In this document: one piece after another, positions 33,280-43,045 of the stretch
Layout: the number at the start of each line of letters is the position of its first letter
Position numbering within the stretch: position 1 is the first letter of the stretch
Assembly: GCA_021323865.1 (NCBI GenBank)
Contig: JAJPKF010000010.1
Span: forward strand, 1 to 64,000
DNA: 64,000 nt
Direction: 5' to 3'
Origin: Pseudomonadota bacterium
GTDB taxonomy: Bacteria; Chloroflexota; UBA5177; JAJPKF01
The notes under the pieces: generated by a model
Seen by the model: the letters and a program-made list of their open reading frames with translations, nothing else
Database searches by the model: none
What the model was told of the DNA's origin: nothing
Program-made: the position numbers and the translations under genes

Positions 33280-33291
33280 CACGCGCGCGTG
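33280..33291. promoter_or_regulatory. 12-base perfect palindrome in a divergent promoter region
   Basis: CACGCGCGCGTG is a perfect palindrome 20 bases before the membrane protein start at 33312, followed by a partial copy GCGCGTG (33295-33301). It lies between the response regulator and membrane protein genes and is a plausible operator, though CG alternation makes chance more likely in G+C-rich DNA. Confidence 0.3.
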
Positions 33292-33311
33292 ATTGCGCGT
33301 GACAATGGTGC

Positions 33312-34043
33312 GTGAGCCGGGATGCCCTAACCGAGACGGAGAGCAGCAGCGCCGAGTCGCCCAAGGAACAGCGGGAAGAACGGGCGGCCTGGGGCTACCC
33401 CACTCGGCACGAGGCACCCTGGTATCCGGCCGCGGCGGTCATCGTGGCCATGGGCCTGTGGGTGGTCCTGCCCGAGCGGCTGGCGCTCCCGGCCCAGTAC
33501 AAATGGATCGTTCCCGCGCTCGAGGGCATCCTCCTGATTCCGCTGATCTATGTGCGCCGCAGCCCCACACGTAGGGGAACGCCCATCCCCCGCCTTCTCT
33601 CGATGGTCCTCATCGCGCTGATCAACATCGCCAATCTCATCTCCCTTGCAGAGCTGATCCACGTGCTCCTCCAGGCCAAGAGCACCAGCGGGCAGCAGCT
33701 CCTGATATCCGCGTCCGCCATCTGGCTCACCAATGTGATCGTCTTTGCCCTCTGGTACTGGGAGCTGGACCGCGGCGGCCCCTATCTCCGTCGCATGATG
33801 ATCCACCGCCAGCCCGACTTCCTCTTTCCGCAGATGGCCACCCCCTACTGTGCGCCGGAAACCTGGTCGCCGGATTTCGTGGACTACCTCTACGTGGCCT
33901 TCACCAACGCCACGGCCTTTAGCCCCACTGACACCATGCCATTGACCAATTGGGCCAAGCTGCTGATGATGGTGCAGTCATTCGCTTCGTTGGTCACCGT
34001 GGGGCTGGTCGCAGCTCGGGCCGTCAACATCCTGCACGGATGA
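33312..34043 (+). CDS. Polytopic membrane protein, DUF1345-like
   Basis: The 243-residue protein has about five membrane segments. A cytoplasmic N-terminus rich in Glu and Ser is followed by AAAVIVAMGLWVVLP, IPRLLSMVLIALINIANLI and a C-terminal half with YLYVAFTNATAFSPTDTMPL and MVQSFASLVTVGLVAARAVN. The C-terminal segment resembles DUF1345 proteins and the pore-helix region of ion channels. No function is established. A GTG start is used with no clear ribosome-binding site. The palindrome at 33280 lies in its probable promoter. Confidence 0.75.
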   Translation: MSRDALTETESSSAESPKEQREERAAWGYPTRHEAPWYPAAAVIVAMGLWVVLPERLALPAQYKWIVPALEGILLIPLIYVRRSPTRRGTPIPRLLSMVLIALINIANLISLAELIHVLLQAKSTSGQQLLISASAIWLTNVIVFALWYWELDRGGPYLRRMMIHRQPDFLFPQMATPYCAPETWSPDFVDYLYVAFTNATAFSPTDTMPLTNWAKLLMMVQSFASLVTVGLVAARAVNILHG

Positions 34044-34219
34044 GCCCTCCTGCAGCTGACTCGGCGGCGGACCAAATGTCCCCAAACGGCCGCGGAGTGC
34101 GTTCTCATGGTCGTGACGGCGGTGAGCGCCTGGCTTCAATCGTGCTACCATCCGCGCGGGATGCCGACTGCCGCACCCGGTTTCGCGCGTATCATAATGC
34201 CCTCGAGGTTAGTTCTCTT

Positions 34220-34717
34220 ATGAATCTCGCTCTACGCACGCTGATCCTTGTCGGGGCGGCCGCGTTCGTGGCCGGCTGCGGCTCCAAGGCGGCCAAGCCG
34301 CCGGTCAAGCCCACGCCCACCACCGCTTCGACCACAAGCAGCAACACCATCGGCTCGGGCAAGGTGACGTTCGGTACCGGTCTGGCGGGCACCTCGGTCA
34401 CGCATGCCGCCACCAACTTTCAGTCGCCCCCCAAACTTGCCTGGGTGGCTCAGTTCTCCAAGCAGCCCAGCCAGCGAGTCATACTGACGCTGACCTTCGT
34501 ACGGGGTTCCGGCCCGCACCCCAAGGTCGTCTGGACGCAGAAGGTCAGAGTTGCCACCAAGTCGGCCAGCCTCAGCTTGACCAAGGCCCAGCTCCATGCC
34601 CACGGCGTCACCAAGCTCGGAAGCTATCAGGTCCAGTACAGCTCTCAGGGTCAGCCGCTGGCGACGGGCACATTCACCATCGTGGGCAAGGGCGGTGGCG
34701 GAGGCGGCGGCTACTAA
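34220..34717 (+). CDS. Small lipoprotein of unknown function
   Basis: A 165-residue lipoprotein with signal peptide LRTLILVGAAAFVAGCG (lipobox VAGC), a Lys/Pro/Thr/Ser linker, then an all-beta-looking domain with LAWVAQFSKQPSQRVILTLT, VVWTQKVRVATKSASLSLT and SYQVQYSSQGQPLATGTFTI, ending in a Gly-rich tail. The domain looks like an Ig-like fold of an exported binding protein. The ATG at 34220 is preferred over the open frame starting 270 bases upstream because the signal peptide begins there. No specific family is recognised. Confidence 0.75.
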   Translation: MNLALRTLILVGAAAFVAGCGSKAAKPPVKPTPTTASTTSSNTIGSGKVTFGTGLAGTSVTHAATNFQSPPKLAWVAQFSKQPSQRVILTLTFVRGSGPHPKVVWTQKVRVATKSASLSLTKAQLHAHGVTKLGSYQVQYSSQGQPLATGTFTIVGKGGGGGGGY

Positions 34718-34756
34718 ACCCGAGTCGACGGGAACCGGCGCGCGGCGCGGACTCAT

Positions 34757-34785
34757 TTGACCATACCCGCGACTCACGGTAGGCT
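34757..34785 (+). promoter_or_regulatory. Sigma-70-like promoter for the Gly-Val repeat protein
   Basis: TTGACC (34757-34762), a 17-base spacer and TAGGCT (34780-34785) make a good promoter for the gene at 34863, which also has AGGGGAAG just before its ATG. The implied leader is about 70 bases. Confidence 0.5.
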
Positions 34786-34862
34786 GTCCAAGGAGACAAC
34801 TGGTCGCGACGGAAGTGTGCCTGGTTCGTCGAACGTCTGCCGCAACCGGATAAGGGGAAGAG

Positions 34863-35717
34863 ATGGATTCGGGCCTGGAGCTTTCCGCCCAGCCGGCTGA
34901 GCCCTACGGACAGTCGGTGGAAGAGCTGCGTGAGATGGTGTCAGCGCTGCGACAGGAGGTCGCCGCGATGCGGGCGGAGCTGGACAACCGCCCTCCGCCG
35001 ATGCCGGCTCGGCTGTCCCGGTCGACCCTGCTCCGCGGGGCCGGAGCGATCGGAGTGGGAGCCGTTGCGACGGGCGTCTTTGGCGTGGGCACAGCCCTCG
35101 CGAAGACCAGCGATAACAGCTTCGTGGCCACCGGGGTCTCCAACGGCGTGGGTTTCGACGCCGCTGCCCGAAACCGCTCAGGCAAACCCGCCTTTGCGGA
35201 GGGCGTCGTGGGCACAGGCGTTCTCGACGGCGTTCGCGGGACAACGGACACCGGTTCGGGCGTCGTCGGCTATGCCTATAAGAAGGGCGCCGGCGTCTTC
35301 GGGTATGGCAACCCGGGCGTGCAGGGCATCGCTCGCGATGCCGCCGTTCCTGCGTCGCTGCCCGACGTCGGCGTGTTTGGCTCGGGAACCGACGGGTCCC
35401 GGCTGGGTAAGATCGGCGTGCAGGGCCTGAGCGATACCAGCGACGGCGTGCTGGGGACGAGCAGTAGCGGGAACGGCGTGCATGGGACCAGCCACACGAC
35501 CGCCGGCGTGTTCGGCGAAGGGCTGATTGGCGTCCATGGGCGCAGCGTACATGGCCGAGGCGGCGTCTTCGACGGAGTAACTGCCGCCATCAGGCTCATC
35601 CCTTCATCATCCGACCGGCCCCCCTCGACGGGAGCAACCGGCGACGTCTTTGTGGACAATCAGGGCCGGCTCTGGTTCTGCCGGGGCGGCTCACGCTGGC
35701 ACCGCATCATCGGCTGA
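34863..35717 (+). CDS. Coiled-coil protein with degenerate Gly-Val-Xaa-Gly repeats
   Basis: This 284-residue protein begins with a coiled coil (SVEELREMVSALRQEVAAMR), a Pro-rich spacer and a hydrophobic segment after RLSRSTLLRG (GAGAIGVGAVATGVFGVGTA) that may be a signal or anchor. Residues about 115-250 contain repeats of the type GVVGYA, GVFGYG, GVQGIA, GVFGSG, GVQGLS, GVLGTS, GVHGTS, GVFGEG, GVHGRS, a spacing compatible with a beta-helix or beta-roll. The last part, GDVFVDNQGRLWFCRGG, resembles a small sheet domain. This fits a surface or fibre-like protein. The family is not named. Confidence 0.7.
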   Translation: MDSGLELSAQPAEPYGQSVEELREMVSALRQEVAAMRAELDNRPPPMPARLSRSTLLRGAGAIGVGAVATGVFGVGTALAKTSDNSFVATGVSNGVGFDAAARNRSGKPAFAEGVVGTGVLDGVRGTTDTGSGVVGYAYKKGAGVFGYGNPGVQGIARDAAVPASLPDVGVFGSGTDGSRLGKIGVQGLSDTSDGVLGTSSSGNGVHGTSHTTAGVFGEGLIGVHGRSVHGRGGVFDGVTAAIRLIPSSSDRPPSTGATGDVFVDNQGRLWFCRGGSRWHRIIG

Positions 35718-35727
35718 CGTCAGCCGG

Positions 35728-37569
35728 CTAGGAAGCCGGCAACCGCCTGACGCGAATCGATTCAGGGTTCTGCATGACACGGCTCTGCAGATCGAGGTAG
35801 CCGCGAAGGTCCACTCGTGAGCCGGGGCGCAGGCGCTGGAGTCGAGTCCGGTGTCCGTCGGGCCGCAGGATCTTGGTGCCTTTGCCGACCAGCACGTTGA
35901 CCGTGCGCTTCTTCCGGTCCACCAGCTGCACGATGCGATGCTTGACGTCGACGGTCTGAACCGAGGCACGCAGCGACCGCTCGAAGACCAGATCAAAGTC
36001 CCGCAGCCGGTCGAGCCGGTAGTAGCCCGCCTGTGTGGGGTCCGGCACCATCTGCACGTGCACGGCGTCGCCCGCCTCGACGTCTGCGGCCGGGGCCGAT
36101 CCCTGAAGCGCCTGAACCCGGCTGGACCGATTCAGGAACGTCGTGACCCGCTCGCCGTTCGTCAAAGTAAGGGAGAGCTGGTCCTGCCCCTGGGTCACCG
36201 TAAGGGCGCTGATGGTCGCGGTACCGTCGACGCCGGGAGTGTAGGCGGGACAGTGACGAGGATGCAGGAGCAGCGGCGCTAACGGCCGCTGGTGGAACCG
36301 GAACATGCCCGAGATGCTGGGAATCGAGGGCTGATACTCACGCAAATGATGGAGACCGAAGACGTCCTCCGAGAACCGCACCATGGAGCTGAAGTCGTAG
36401 GTACGATGGACGACCCGATCCCGCCTCGCGTAGGGAGAGATAACGATGGTGGGAACGCGCGGCCCCAGGGCGATGTTGTTGACCTGCTTCGGTGGTACGT
36501 GATCGTAGAAGCCCCCGAAGTCATCCCAGGTCAGGATGATGGCGGTCGACTTCCAGAATTTGCTCTTCATGATCGCGTTGATCTGCTGCACGGTCCAGCT
36601 TTCCCCTGCGCAAATGCTGGCCGGGGGATGATCCGACTGCTGCAGGTCTGAGGTTAGCCAGGTGATGTCGGCCAGGTGGCCATGGGCGACGTCGGAGGCG
36701 AAGCGCTCGTAGGGGATGTCGGCGTGTGCCCAATCCTGACCGTCTCGGATGTGCCGGATGGCGTCGAAGGCCGCCCAGATGTAGCCCGAGGAGCCGTAGG
36801 GCGCGGCGTAGTAGCGCCACGAGACACCGGCACGGTCGGCCTCGTCGGCCAGGGTGTTGAAGTTGAGGCACGGGCGAATCTTGCTGATTGCGCCGGCGGG
36901 CGTTTCCATCCGCACCGCCGACGGTCCCTTGGAGTCGCAGCCCCAGGCATTGTTGGTCTGCCCGAAGGGATTGTCGATGACGCCTCCCGATTGCGCGCCG
37001 ATGGTTACGAGATGGTTGGGGAAGCTGGGCCCAAGGATCGTGGAAAAGAAGTGGTCGGCCAGTGTGAAGCGTCGGGCATAGGCCCAGTAATCGGGAATCT
37101 CGGAGTGGACGTAGGCGCTGTCCGCGTAGTCCCGCCCGAATTGGATGGCGCCGGCGAGCTTGTAGAAGCGGTTCATCCGGCCGCCGTTCACGGCTGACCG
37201 TGCCGAGCTGCCGGTGTGCCCGATGTCGAAGGGCAGGTGATCGGGCGTGCGCCTCAGCGGAACGCGACGGTGGCCGGCCAGGGCATGGGAAGCACCATCG
37301 GCTCCGGCAAAGTGAGCAAAGAGATTGTCGAAGGAGTGGTTCTCCTTGACGATGAAGATGATGTGCTTGATGGGACAACCCCGGGCCGCCACGCAGACCA
37401 GATCACTCCGGCGGTTGTGGACCGAATGGGTGAAAGGGCCGAGATTGGCGGGCGACAGCCGTGCCCCGGCGAGCCCTGTGGAAAGGAGCACGCCGAGCGT
37501 CGCGAGGAGAGTCGCGAAGAGGGCCGGCCAGGCGGAATGCAGCCCTCGGGCAGCGTGATACGGGGACAT
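35728..37569 (-). CDS. Secreted phospholipase C/acid phosphatase-like phosphoesterase
   Basis: The 613-residue protein belongs to the phosphoesterase family of PlcC/AcpA-type enzymes. After a signal peptide ([20 protein letters not shown]) come the signature [15 protein letters not shown], then [35 protein letters not shown] and [12 protein letters not shown]. The usual second metal motif reads DDFGG here. A C-terminal domain of about 150 residues ([19 protein letters not shown]) looks like an OB-fold or DUF5666-type barrel not present in classical PLCs. GAGG 8 bases upstream supports the ATG at 37569. It is exported and hydrolyses phosphodiesters or phosphate monoesters. Confidence 0.85.
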   Translation of the reverse strand: MSPYHAARGLHSAWPALFATLLATLGVLLSTGLAGARLSPANLGPFTHSVHNRRSDLVCVAARGCPIKHIIFIVKENHSFDNLFAHFAGADGASHALAGHRRVPLRRTPDHLPFDIGHTGSSARSAVNGGRMNRFYKLAGAIQFGRDYADSAYVHSEIPDYWAYARRFTLADHFFSTILGPSFPNHLVTIGAQSGGVIDNPFGQTNNAWGCDSKGPSAVRMETPAGAISKIRPCLNFNTLADEADRAGVSWRYYAAPYGSSGYIWAAFDAIRHIRDGQDWAHADIPYERFASDVAHGHLADITWLTSDLQQSDHPPASICAGESWTVQQINAIMKSKFWKSTAIILTWDDFGGFYDHVPPKQVNNIALGPRVPTIVISPYARRDRVVHRTYDFSSMVRFSEDVFGLHHLREYQPSIPSISGMFRFHQRPLAPLLLHPRHCPAYTPGVDGTATISALTVTQGQDQLSLTLTNGERVTTFLNRSSRVQALQGSAPAADVEAGDAVHVQMVPDPTQAGYYRLDRLRDFDLVFERSLRASVQTVDVKHRIVQLVDRKKRTVNVLVGKGTKILRPDGHRTRLQRLRPGSRVDLRGYLDLQSRVMQNPESIRVRRLPAS

Positions 37570-37735
37570 CGAGAGAACCTCGGGTGGAGTCAGCGCGATG
37601 CGTCTGTACCTCCAGTATTCGAGCCCCGCGTGAACATCCCCTGAGCACGACCTGAACAGATCGTGAAGGTCTGGATCTGGCATCCTGGAGCCCGTCTACC
37701 TCGACCCGTTGGCCGGCGACAGCTGCCAGCCCGAG

Positions 37736-40222
37736 TCAGATCTCCTGACGCAGATCGAACAGCGAAAACCCGCTCCGCTCGACTTGGATCGTGATACCCC
37801 GCCGGAGATTGGACGTCGACAGAAGCTCGGCGGCGTCCTCCCACCGCCCCAGGAGGCTGTCGAATCTCCGTACGCGATAGGCCGCACCGGCCGGGCCTTC
37901 CAGCCACCGGAGGTGGCCCGTAACCGTTCGATCCTGGGTGTTGCCCACGAAGAGGAGCACCCGCTGATCTTGTCGCAGCCCGATGCCGCAGAGGGAGTCT
38001 CCCGAGATCAGCATGCCGTCGCTGATGTCCTCTCCGTAGCTGGTGGTCGCGGCGTTGACGTTGGAGTGTTGGAAGCTCGCGTAGATGTGCGTGTCCGGCT
38101 CTCGGGTGACCAGCCAGGTCAGGGATCGCCCTCGAAATGGGAGGTTCCGAACGGCCATCCACTTCCACTGGGGCGCCATCCTCGGTTCGATCATCACCTC
38201 GCCCGCCTCGATTCCGAAGCCCGCCATTCCTTCCAGAGCCGCCCACAGATAGCGAGGTGGGAACCAGGGAGACAGCATCATCCCTTGATTGGTCAACGTC
38301 TCGCCGTCGAGCCACTCCGAGAACTGTCCGGGGACGGTGTTGTTGCGCCTGGGATCGGCGGAGTAGTTGCGGAAGGTGGTGCTCAGCGCCTGGGCCATGA
38401 ACTCGGGCGAGTACCGGGCGGCAGCGAAGGCGTACCAAAACGACACCCCCACCCATATCCCTCCGACCAGGCCCCACCCGGCCTTGGGACTGTAGGTGGG
38501 AGCATCCCGAGGCGTTGTCCGGATCCCTCCCTCGGTCCAGAAGTCTTCGTTGCTGAGGCGGGCCACGATGCGGGCGGCGGTCTCCTCGTCGGCCACGCCG
38601 AACATCACGGGAAAGACCAGATCCGAGGTGATCTCACTGTGTGCAAGCCCGTCGAGATCGATGTTGAGATAGTAGAGGCCGTTGGCCGGATTCAAGAGGC
38701 GGTCATTGATCGCGTTGCGAAGGGCCGCGGCCTCGTCGGTGAAATACCGGCTCTGCTCGTGATGACCCAACACCCGACCCATCTGACTCACCGTCTCCAG
38801 GGCCGCAAAGCACTCTGAGTTGATCTCGGTGGTCGCACCCGAAAGCCGGTAGTTGGGAATGACGTTTCGCCAGCCCGCGATGCCCCAATCTCCGGTTCCC
38901 GTCGCCGTGCAGCAGACGAGACCTTCGTCGTTTCGCTGGGAGAGGATGTATCGGGCCGCCTTGATGGCCGCCGGGTACACACTCCGGAGGAACTCGTCGT
39001 CTCCGGTGGCGTTGTAGTGATGCCAGAGCGCCATGAGCAGGAGTGGTGTGTTGTCGTTGATGTTGAGCCCGTAATCCTCCGATCTGCCCGTCCGTATGTC
39101 GTAATACTCGACGATCAGGCCGCTCTTCTCCTGTCGCTCCACGTAGGCCAGCAGGGAATCCCTTACGAAGTGGGGGTCGAGATGGTCCGCGCCCATGCCG
39201 TACCAGGCGGTGTCGCGAGCGACGCTGTTGCTGGACCGCGTGGGGTCGTTGGTGAAACACCAGCCTGTCGGCGCGAGGGACTGGACCCGTAGCATGTTGG
39301 CCTTGGCCCACAGCACGCCCTGATTCACGTGAACGTCCGGGGTGTAGACCAGCGTCTGGTTCAGCCGGTCGTGGAAGTGGCGCTTCGTCTGCGCGAGCGC
39401 CTCTCCTGCCTGGGGGGCGCGGACAAAGGCGGCAACCGCCTGGCCCCGTCCTCGTCCAACGCAGACCAGGAAGGCGAATTCGACTGCGTCGTGCGCCGGG
39501 ATAACGTTGTCGACCTGCAGAATGCCCAACGGGTCATAGGGTGCATCCGTCTTACCCGACAGATCCGGCGCCGTCTGCGAGATCGCCTTGGCGTAGTCGA
39601 GCGTGGTCTCATAGCCGTCGATCCGCCGGGAGCAGCCCATGACCCGCGCCTGATTGCGGTTTGAGCGATTCCAGGCGACCAGGCCGTTGACCTTTGGGTC
39701 ATACCGGACCAGCACGTCGTGAGACGTGTCGCCACGCAGGACGGCGTAGGCAAGGGTCGCCATTCTCAGGTCTTGGTCGGTCTCGTTCTCGATCCGGATG
39801 GATAGGTAGACGGCGGGTGGATCGCCGCTCTTGTGGTCGTCACGCGTCCCCTTTGCTCGCCCGTCATCGTTCTTGCCGATGGGTTTGACGGCGCCGCTGT
39901 TGAGGGCAAACACCGCCTCCAGGACGGAAATGCCGTTGGACAGTGTGTACTCGTGAGTCTGATGCTCCGGGTGAATGGTGAATCGGCCGCCGGGTGATGG
40001 CGGGAGATAGGCGTTGGTCTCGACGTCGTAATGCCGGACCATGAGGGTGCCAAGAACGGTGAGGCCCGCGTCGATGTCGAACACCTTCTCCAGTGCGCCT
40101 GTGGCCTTGATGACGGTGACGATCTTCGGTGCACCGAGGGTGCTGCCGACCGCCAGCTCTTGGTCGCCGACCTCGTAATGGCCGACATTGCCGCTCTGGC
40201 CTATCCGTTCAGTAATGGGCAT
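37736..40222 (-). CDS. Six-hairpin (alpha/alpha)6 glycosidase-like protein (GDE/GH94/GH15 type)
   Basis: The 828-residue protein lacks a signal peptide. An N-terminal beta domain of about 290 residues (VGSTLGAPKIVTVIKATGAL and so on) is followed by an (alpha/alpha)6 barrel with VLWAKANMLRVQSLAPTGWC, RDTAWYGMGADHLDPHFV, LNINDNTPLLLMALWHHYNA, TEINSECFAALETV and GWGLVGGIWVGVSFW. These match the amylo-alpha-1,6-glucosidase and cellobiose-phosphorylase-like superfamily, and the catalytic acid cannot be fixed. The open frame extends upstream to 40468, but the sequence homologous to proteins starts at MPITERIGQ (ATG 40222). It probably acts on an intracellular or imported oligosaccharide. Confidence 0.75.
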   Translation of the reverse strand: MPITERIGQSGNVGHYEVGDQELAVGSTLGAPKIVTVIKATGALEKVFDIDAGLTVLGTLMVRHYDVETNAYLPPSPGGRFTIHPEHQTHEYTLSNGISVLEAVFALNSGAVKPIGKNDDGRAKGTRDDHKSGDPPAVYLSIRIENETDQDLRMATLAYAVLRGDTSHDVLVRYDPKVNGLVAWNRSNRNQARVMGCSRRIDGYETTLDYAKAISQTAPDLSGKTDAPYDPLGILQVDNVIPAHDAVEFAFLVCVGRGRGQAVAAFVRAPQAGEALAQTKRHFHDRLNQTLVYTPDVHVNQGVLWAKANMLRVQSLAPTGWCFTNDPTRSSNSVARDTAWYGMGADHLDPHFVRDSLLAYVERQEKSGLIVEYYDIRTGRSEDYGLNINDNTPLLLMALWHHYNATGDDEFLRSVYPAAIKAARYILSQRNDEGLVCCTATGTGDWGIAGWRNVIPNYRLSGATTEINSECFAALETVSQMGRVLGHHEQSRYFTDEAAALRNAINDRLLNPANGLYYLNIDLDGLAHSEITSDLVFPVMFGVADEETAARIVARLSNEDFWTEGGIRTTPRDAPTYSPKAGWGLVGGIWVGVSFWYAFAAARYSPEFMAQALSTTFRNYSADPRRNNTVPGQFSEWLDGETLTNQGMMLSPWFPPRYLWAALEGMAGFGIEAGEVMIEPRMAPQWKWMAVRNLPFRGRSLTWLVTREPDTHIYASFQHSNVNAATTSYGEDISDGMLISGDSLCGIGLRQDQRVLLFVGNTQDRTVTGHLRWLEGPAGAAYRVRRFDSLLGRWEDAAELLSTSNLRRGITIQVERSGFSLFDLRQEI

Positions 40223-40389
40223 GCGATGACTTCTACCCCCAGATAGGGAAAGATTGTTTCGGTGCGGTAGACGGGTGGGGCTAGCGGAAGCGCGCGGGAC
40301 GCGCATCCAGGTATTGCACCGGCTCAGGCGCCGCGGGCAAGTACTCAGCGAGTTCCGTGCCGGATACCAGGCCCGAGGCGGGTCCACAG

Positions 40390-40417
40390 TGCGGGGGCGG
40401 GAAATCCCGCCCCCGCA
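40390..40417. terminator. Perfect 12-bp hairpin
   Basis: TGCGGGGGCGGG (40390-40401), loop AAAT, CCCGCCCCCGCA (40406-40417): a very stable hairpin between two same-strand genes (40501-42666 and 37736-40222). It has no T-run. Together with the next hairpin it would insulate the two. Confidence 0.5.
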
Positions 40418-40451
40418 GGGGCCGGCGTCTGGGACGGAACCATGAAAGGGA

Positions 40452-40481
40452 AGCGGCTCCCAGCTCATGCCGGGAGCCGCT
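40452..40481 (-). terminator. Intrinsic terminator of the alkaline-phosphatase-like gene
   Basis: AGCGGCTCCC (40452-40461) and GGGAGCCGCT (40472-40481) form a 10-bp stem with a 10-base loop. Read on the minus strand the stem follows the stop at 40501 by 20 bases and is followed by TTCCCTTTC, a T-rich tail. This is the best intrinsic terminator in the window. Confidence 0.7.
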
Positions 40482-40500
40482 GAGATTGGTGGGCTGGAGC

Positions 40501-42666
40501 TTACTGGTGCGCCATCAGGTTCGAGAAACCGATCAGCAGCCGGCTGAACTCAATCCAGAGATGCAGCTCCGGTCGCGGGATCCGCTGGTTCTCGAACTCC
40601 ACGCGATGGAGGCCCGCCCTGATCTCGCTGCCGAGCGCGTTGCGGAACAGGGTCAGCTCTTTGATCTCTGCCTCGAACGCCTGATACCGCGAGTCATCCT
40701 TGGCCGTGCCGCTGGCCATCGCACGGGTGCTGGCCCGCAGCGTGTTCATCGCCAGCAGTCCCACCGGTGCCTCGATCTGCTTGTACCAGGCCCCGAGCTT
40801 GTGGAGCAGCGCGCCGTCTCGACGCTCGGCTCGATTGAGCGCCGACCGGGTCAGGATCTCGGTGATCACGCGGCCGTCCTGAACGTAGTTGTCCTTGAGG
40901 CCCAGGAGCGCCATCATGGTCGGGCGGATGTCGGTGTGGTCGGTCCAGACCATGTGATCGATGCCCAGGTGCTTGACCCCAGGGCCAACCATGCCCAGGA
41001 AGGTGTTCACGATGTCCTTCTGGATGTCGCCATGGTTCCAGGCGAAGCCCGCGTGGCCCTCCTCGCAGACCTGCGTGGGCGTGCTGGCGCAGTCCGCCTG
41101 GTAGGTCTGCCAGTAGTAGTCGGGGTTGCCGAACATGGTGAAGGTCGGGTCGCGCAGCGGGTCGTAGGTGATCATGTGGAGCAGGCGCATCTCCGCCTGG
41201 TCGGCCAGGTACTGCGCGGCCTTGACGGTCTGCCCGGTGATGGGATTGGGGACCTTCAGCCTGGCCACGGCCCGCTCAAAGGGGCGGGTGATCGTCTGGT
41301 CGTTCTGGGCCGGCTGGTTGTTGAGATAGAAGACTGGCGCCGAGTCGAAGTGGATGTCGAAGGGCGTCGTGATGCCGAAATCGCTCTGCAGGAGCGCCGT
41401 CATATTGGCGTCGATCTCGCCGATCTTGCTGTAGGTGCAGGGCGTGTGGATACCGTCGCAGCCGGCGGGGCTCGGCGGTCCACCCACGAAGTGGTCATTC
41501 TCGTCGGCCGTGATCACGAACAGCGTATTGGACTGATTGATGCCGTGGCGACGCAGATTGCGGAAGAACTTGGCGAACGCCCGGTCGTATGACTTGAGCT
41601 GGGCCACATATCCGGCTTCGCCCGGACCGTATGTCCCGCCGCTGGATCCGTGATTGTCATGGGCGTCGGCAATGTAGGCATAGGTCACGGGGATGCCGTG
41701 CTCTTGCATTGCCGCCACATACCCCAGGGACTGCGCGGCCGAGGGATCGAAGCCGGGGAAGCCGGGATTTCCATTGCCGTCCGTGACCGGCTGGCCGAAC
41801 ATGTCCTTGACGGTCGTGCCGCCATTGGTGAGGTACGGATTGACGAACTTGGCCCCGAAGAGGGCGTTGTAGCCGTTGTAGCCGCCCGGCTCGCTGGGCA
41901 GCTTGTCGGCCACCCCGCCGTTGGCCTGAGAGCACACCGAAGAGGTCTTGGCGCAGTGGATGGAAATTCCCTCGAAGTCGGCGACGGCCTTGGTGTGGTT
42001 GGCCGCTGCTTCCTGCGCCTCGGGTGAGTTGGGCCCGAAGACGGTGTTCACGTCCGAGCTGACGTTCTCCAGCTCGATGTTGGCCGTCCCGAATGCGCCG
42101 ACATCGCATCCTGCCCGGGTGTAGGGCACCCACGGCGCGGGAGTGTTGTCACCCTGCGGATCGGTGATCAGGTTGTAGGAGGTGTCCGTGGAGGAGACGG
42201 GGTCCGTCCAGTACTTGAACGAGCTGGTGTAGTCTGGCGCCCCCGAAGGCGTATAGTAGTCGAAGCTGTTGGCGACCGGCTGGCCCACGCGATCGGAGTA
42301 CATACCGGTCAGGGAGGTGAGGATGTCATTCGCCGTGTGTGAGATCAGCGGCGTGTGGTGGTTGGTGAGCAGCGTGCCGTAGTGCTTGATGAAGTTGAGC
42401 AGATGCGGCATCTGTTCGAGGTCCGAGGGAACGTTGGGATTGTCCCGACGGAAATGCACGTTGTCGAACTGCAGATAGATCACGTGATGGACGGCCCCGG
42501 TTGGTGAGTTGAGCTGGCATCCCGAGCTGGCCCTCGCCGGCATTGCCAGTCCGGCCGGCAATCCCCTGCCGGCCACCTGGCCGGCAGCGAGAAATGCGAG
42601 AGAAAGGACAAAGGCGACTGCGACGCGGAGCACACGAGATCGGCTGGTCGATGACGTCTGACTCAC
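40501..42666 (-). CDS. Secreted alkaline-phosphatase-superfamily phosphoesterase
   Basis: The 721-residue protein starts at a GTG (42666) with GGAGGAAAGGAA upstream. A signal peptide (VAVAFVLSLAFLAAGQVAG) is followed by a region typical of the alkaline phosphatase/sulfatase fold: HHVIYLQFDNVHFRRDNP, HTPLISHTANDILTSLTGMY with the probable nucleophile, then TYAYIADAHDNHGSSGGTY, FVITADENDHFVGGPP and KHLGIDHMVWTDHTDIRPTM. Several Cys in the middle suggest disulphides. The C-terminal quarter is helical. No specific family is named; it is exported, large and conserved-looking. It lies beside another phosphoesterase (35728-37569). Confidence 0.8.
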   Translation of the reverse strand: MSQTSSTSRSRVLRVAVAFVLSLAFLAAGQVAGRGLPAGLAMPARASSGCQLNSPTGAVHHVIYLQFDNVHFRRDNPNVPSDLEQMPHLLNFIKHYGTLLTNHHTPLISHTANDILTSLTGMYSDRVGQPVANSFDYYTPSGAPDYTSSFKYWTDPVSSTDTSYNLITDPQGDNTPAPWVPYTRAGCDVGAFGTANIELENVSSDVNTVFGPNSPEAQEAAANHTKAVADFEGISIHCAKTSSVCSQANGGVADKLPSEPGGYNGYNALFGAKFVNPYLTNGGTTVKDMFGQPVTDGNGNPGFPGFDPSAAQSLGYVAAMQEHGIPVTYAYIADAHDNHGSSGGTYGPGEAGYVAQLKSYDRAFAKFFRNLRRHGINQSNTLFVITADENDHFVGGPPSPAGCDGIHTPCTYSKIGEIDANMTALLQSDFGITTPFDIHFDSAPVFYLNNQPAQNDQTITRPFERAVARLKVPNPITGQTVKAAQYLADQAEMRLLHMITYDPLRDPTFTMFGNPDYYWQTYQADCASTPTQVCEEGHAGFAWNHGDIQKDIVNTFLGMVGPGVKHLGIDHMVWTDHTDIRPTMMALLGLKDNYVQDGRVITEILTRSALNRAERRDGALLHKLGAWYKQIEAPVGLLAMNTLRASTRAMASGTAKDDSRYQAFEAEIKELTLFRNALGSEIRAGLHRVEFENQRIPRPELHLWIEFSRLLIGFSNLMAHQ

Positions 42667-43045
42667 TTCCTTTCCTCCAACTGGAATTCCGGAGCGACGG
42701 TTCCCGCCCTCCTTCCCCAACATACGACCAATCACGCTACGAGATTGTTGCGGGTCCGTAACTACAATTCTTCTGTCCGGAACGTGCCTCTGAGATCCTG
42801 CTCGGAAGGCAGGAAGTGCTCGGACAATGGGGTCCGCAGAGGCCAGTTGGGCCACCGGAGATGAGCCGGCAGCCTGTCGAGGGAGAAACAGCGCAATGGG
42901 GCGGAAGCGCCGGCTGTCCATCCGAGTCGTGCGCTCCGCCGTCAGCTGCGGTCGGCTCAGGACATTGGGGGCGGGTCAGCTACCCGCGGACGGCTCTGAC
43001 TGTCCGAGATATCGGCGGCGCAGCCCGCTTTGTTCGCCAATCCGG
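42667..43045. other. Intergenic region without identified gene
   Basis: This 379-base stretch separates two same-strand secreted-protein genes. Open frames on the plus strand here are Arg/Pro/Ser-rich shadows. Next to 42666 lies the ribosome-binding site of the phosphatase gene. No tRNA, repeat, strong hairpin or clear promoter was recognised. Confidence 0.5.

Noticed and set aside
37736-40468. 910-residue version of the six-hairpin glycosidase
   Set aside because: The first 82 codons are Arg/Pro/Ser-rich, overlap the 12-bp and 10-bp hairpins and show no homology-like pattern. Translation from ATG 40222 is more likely.
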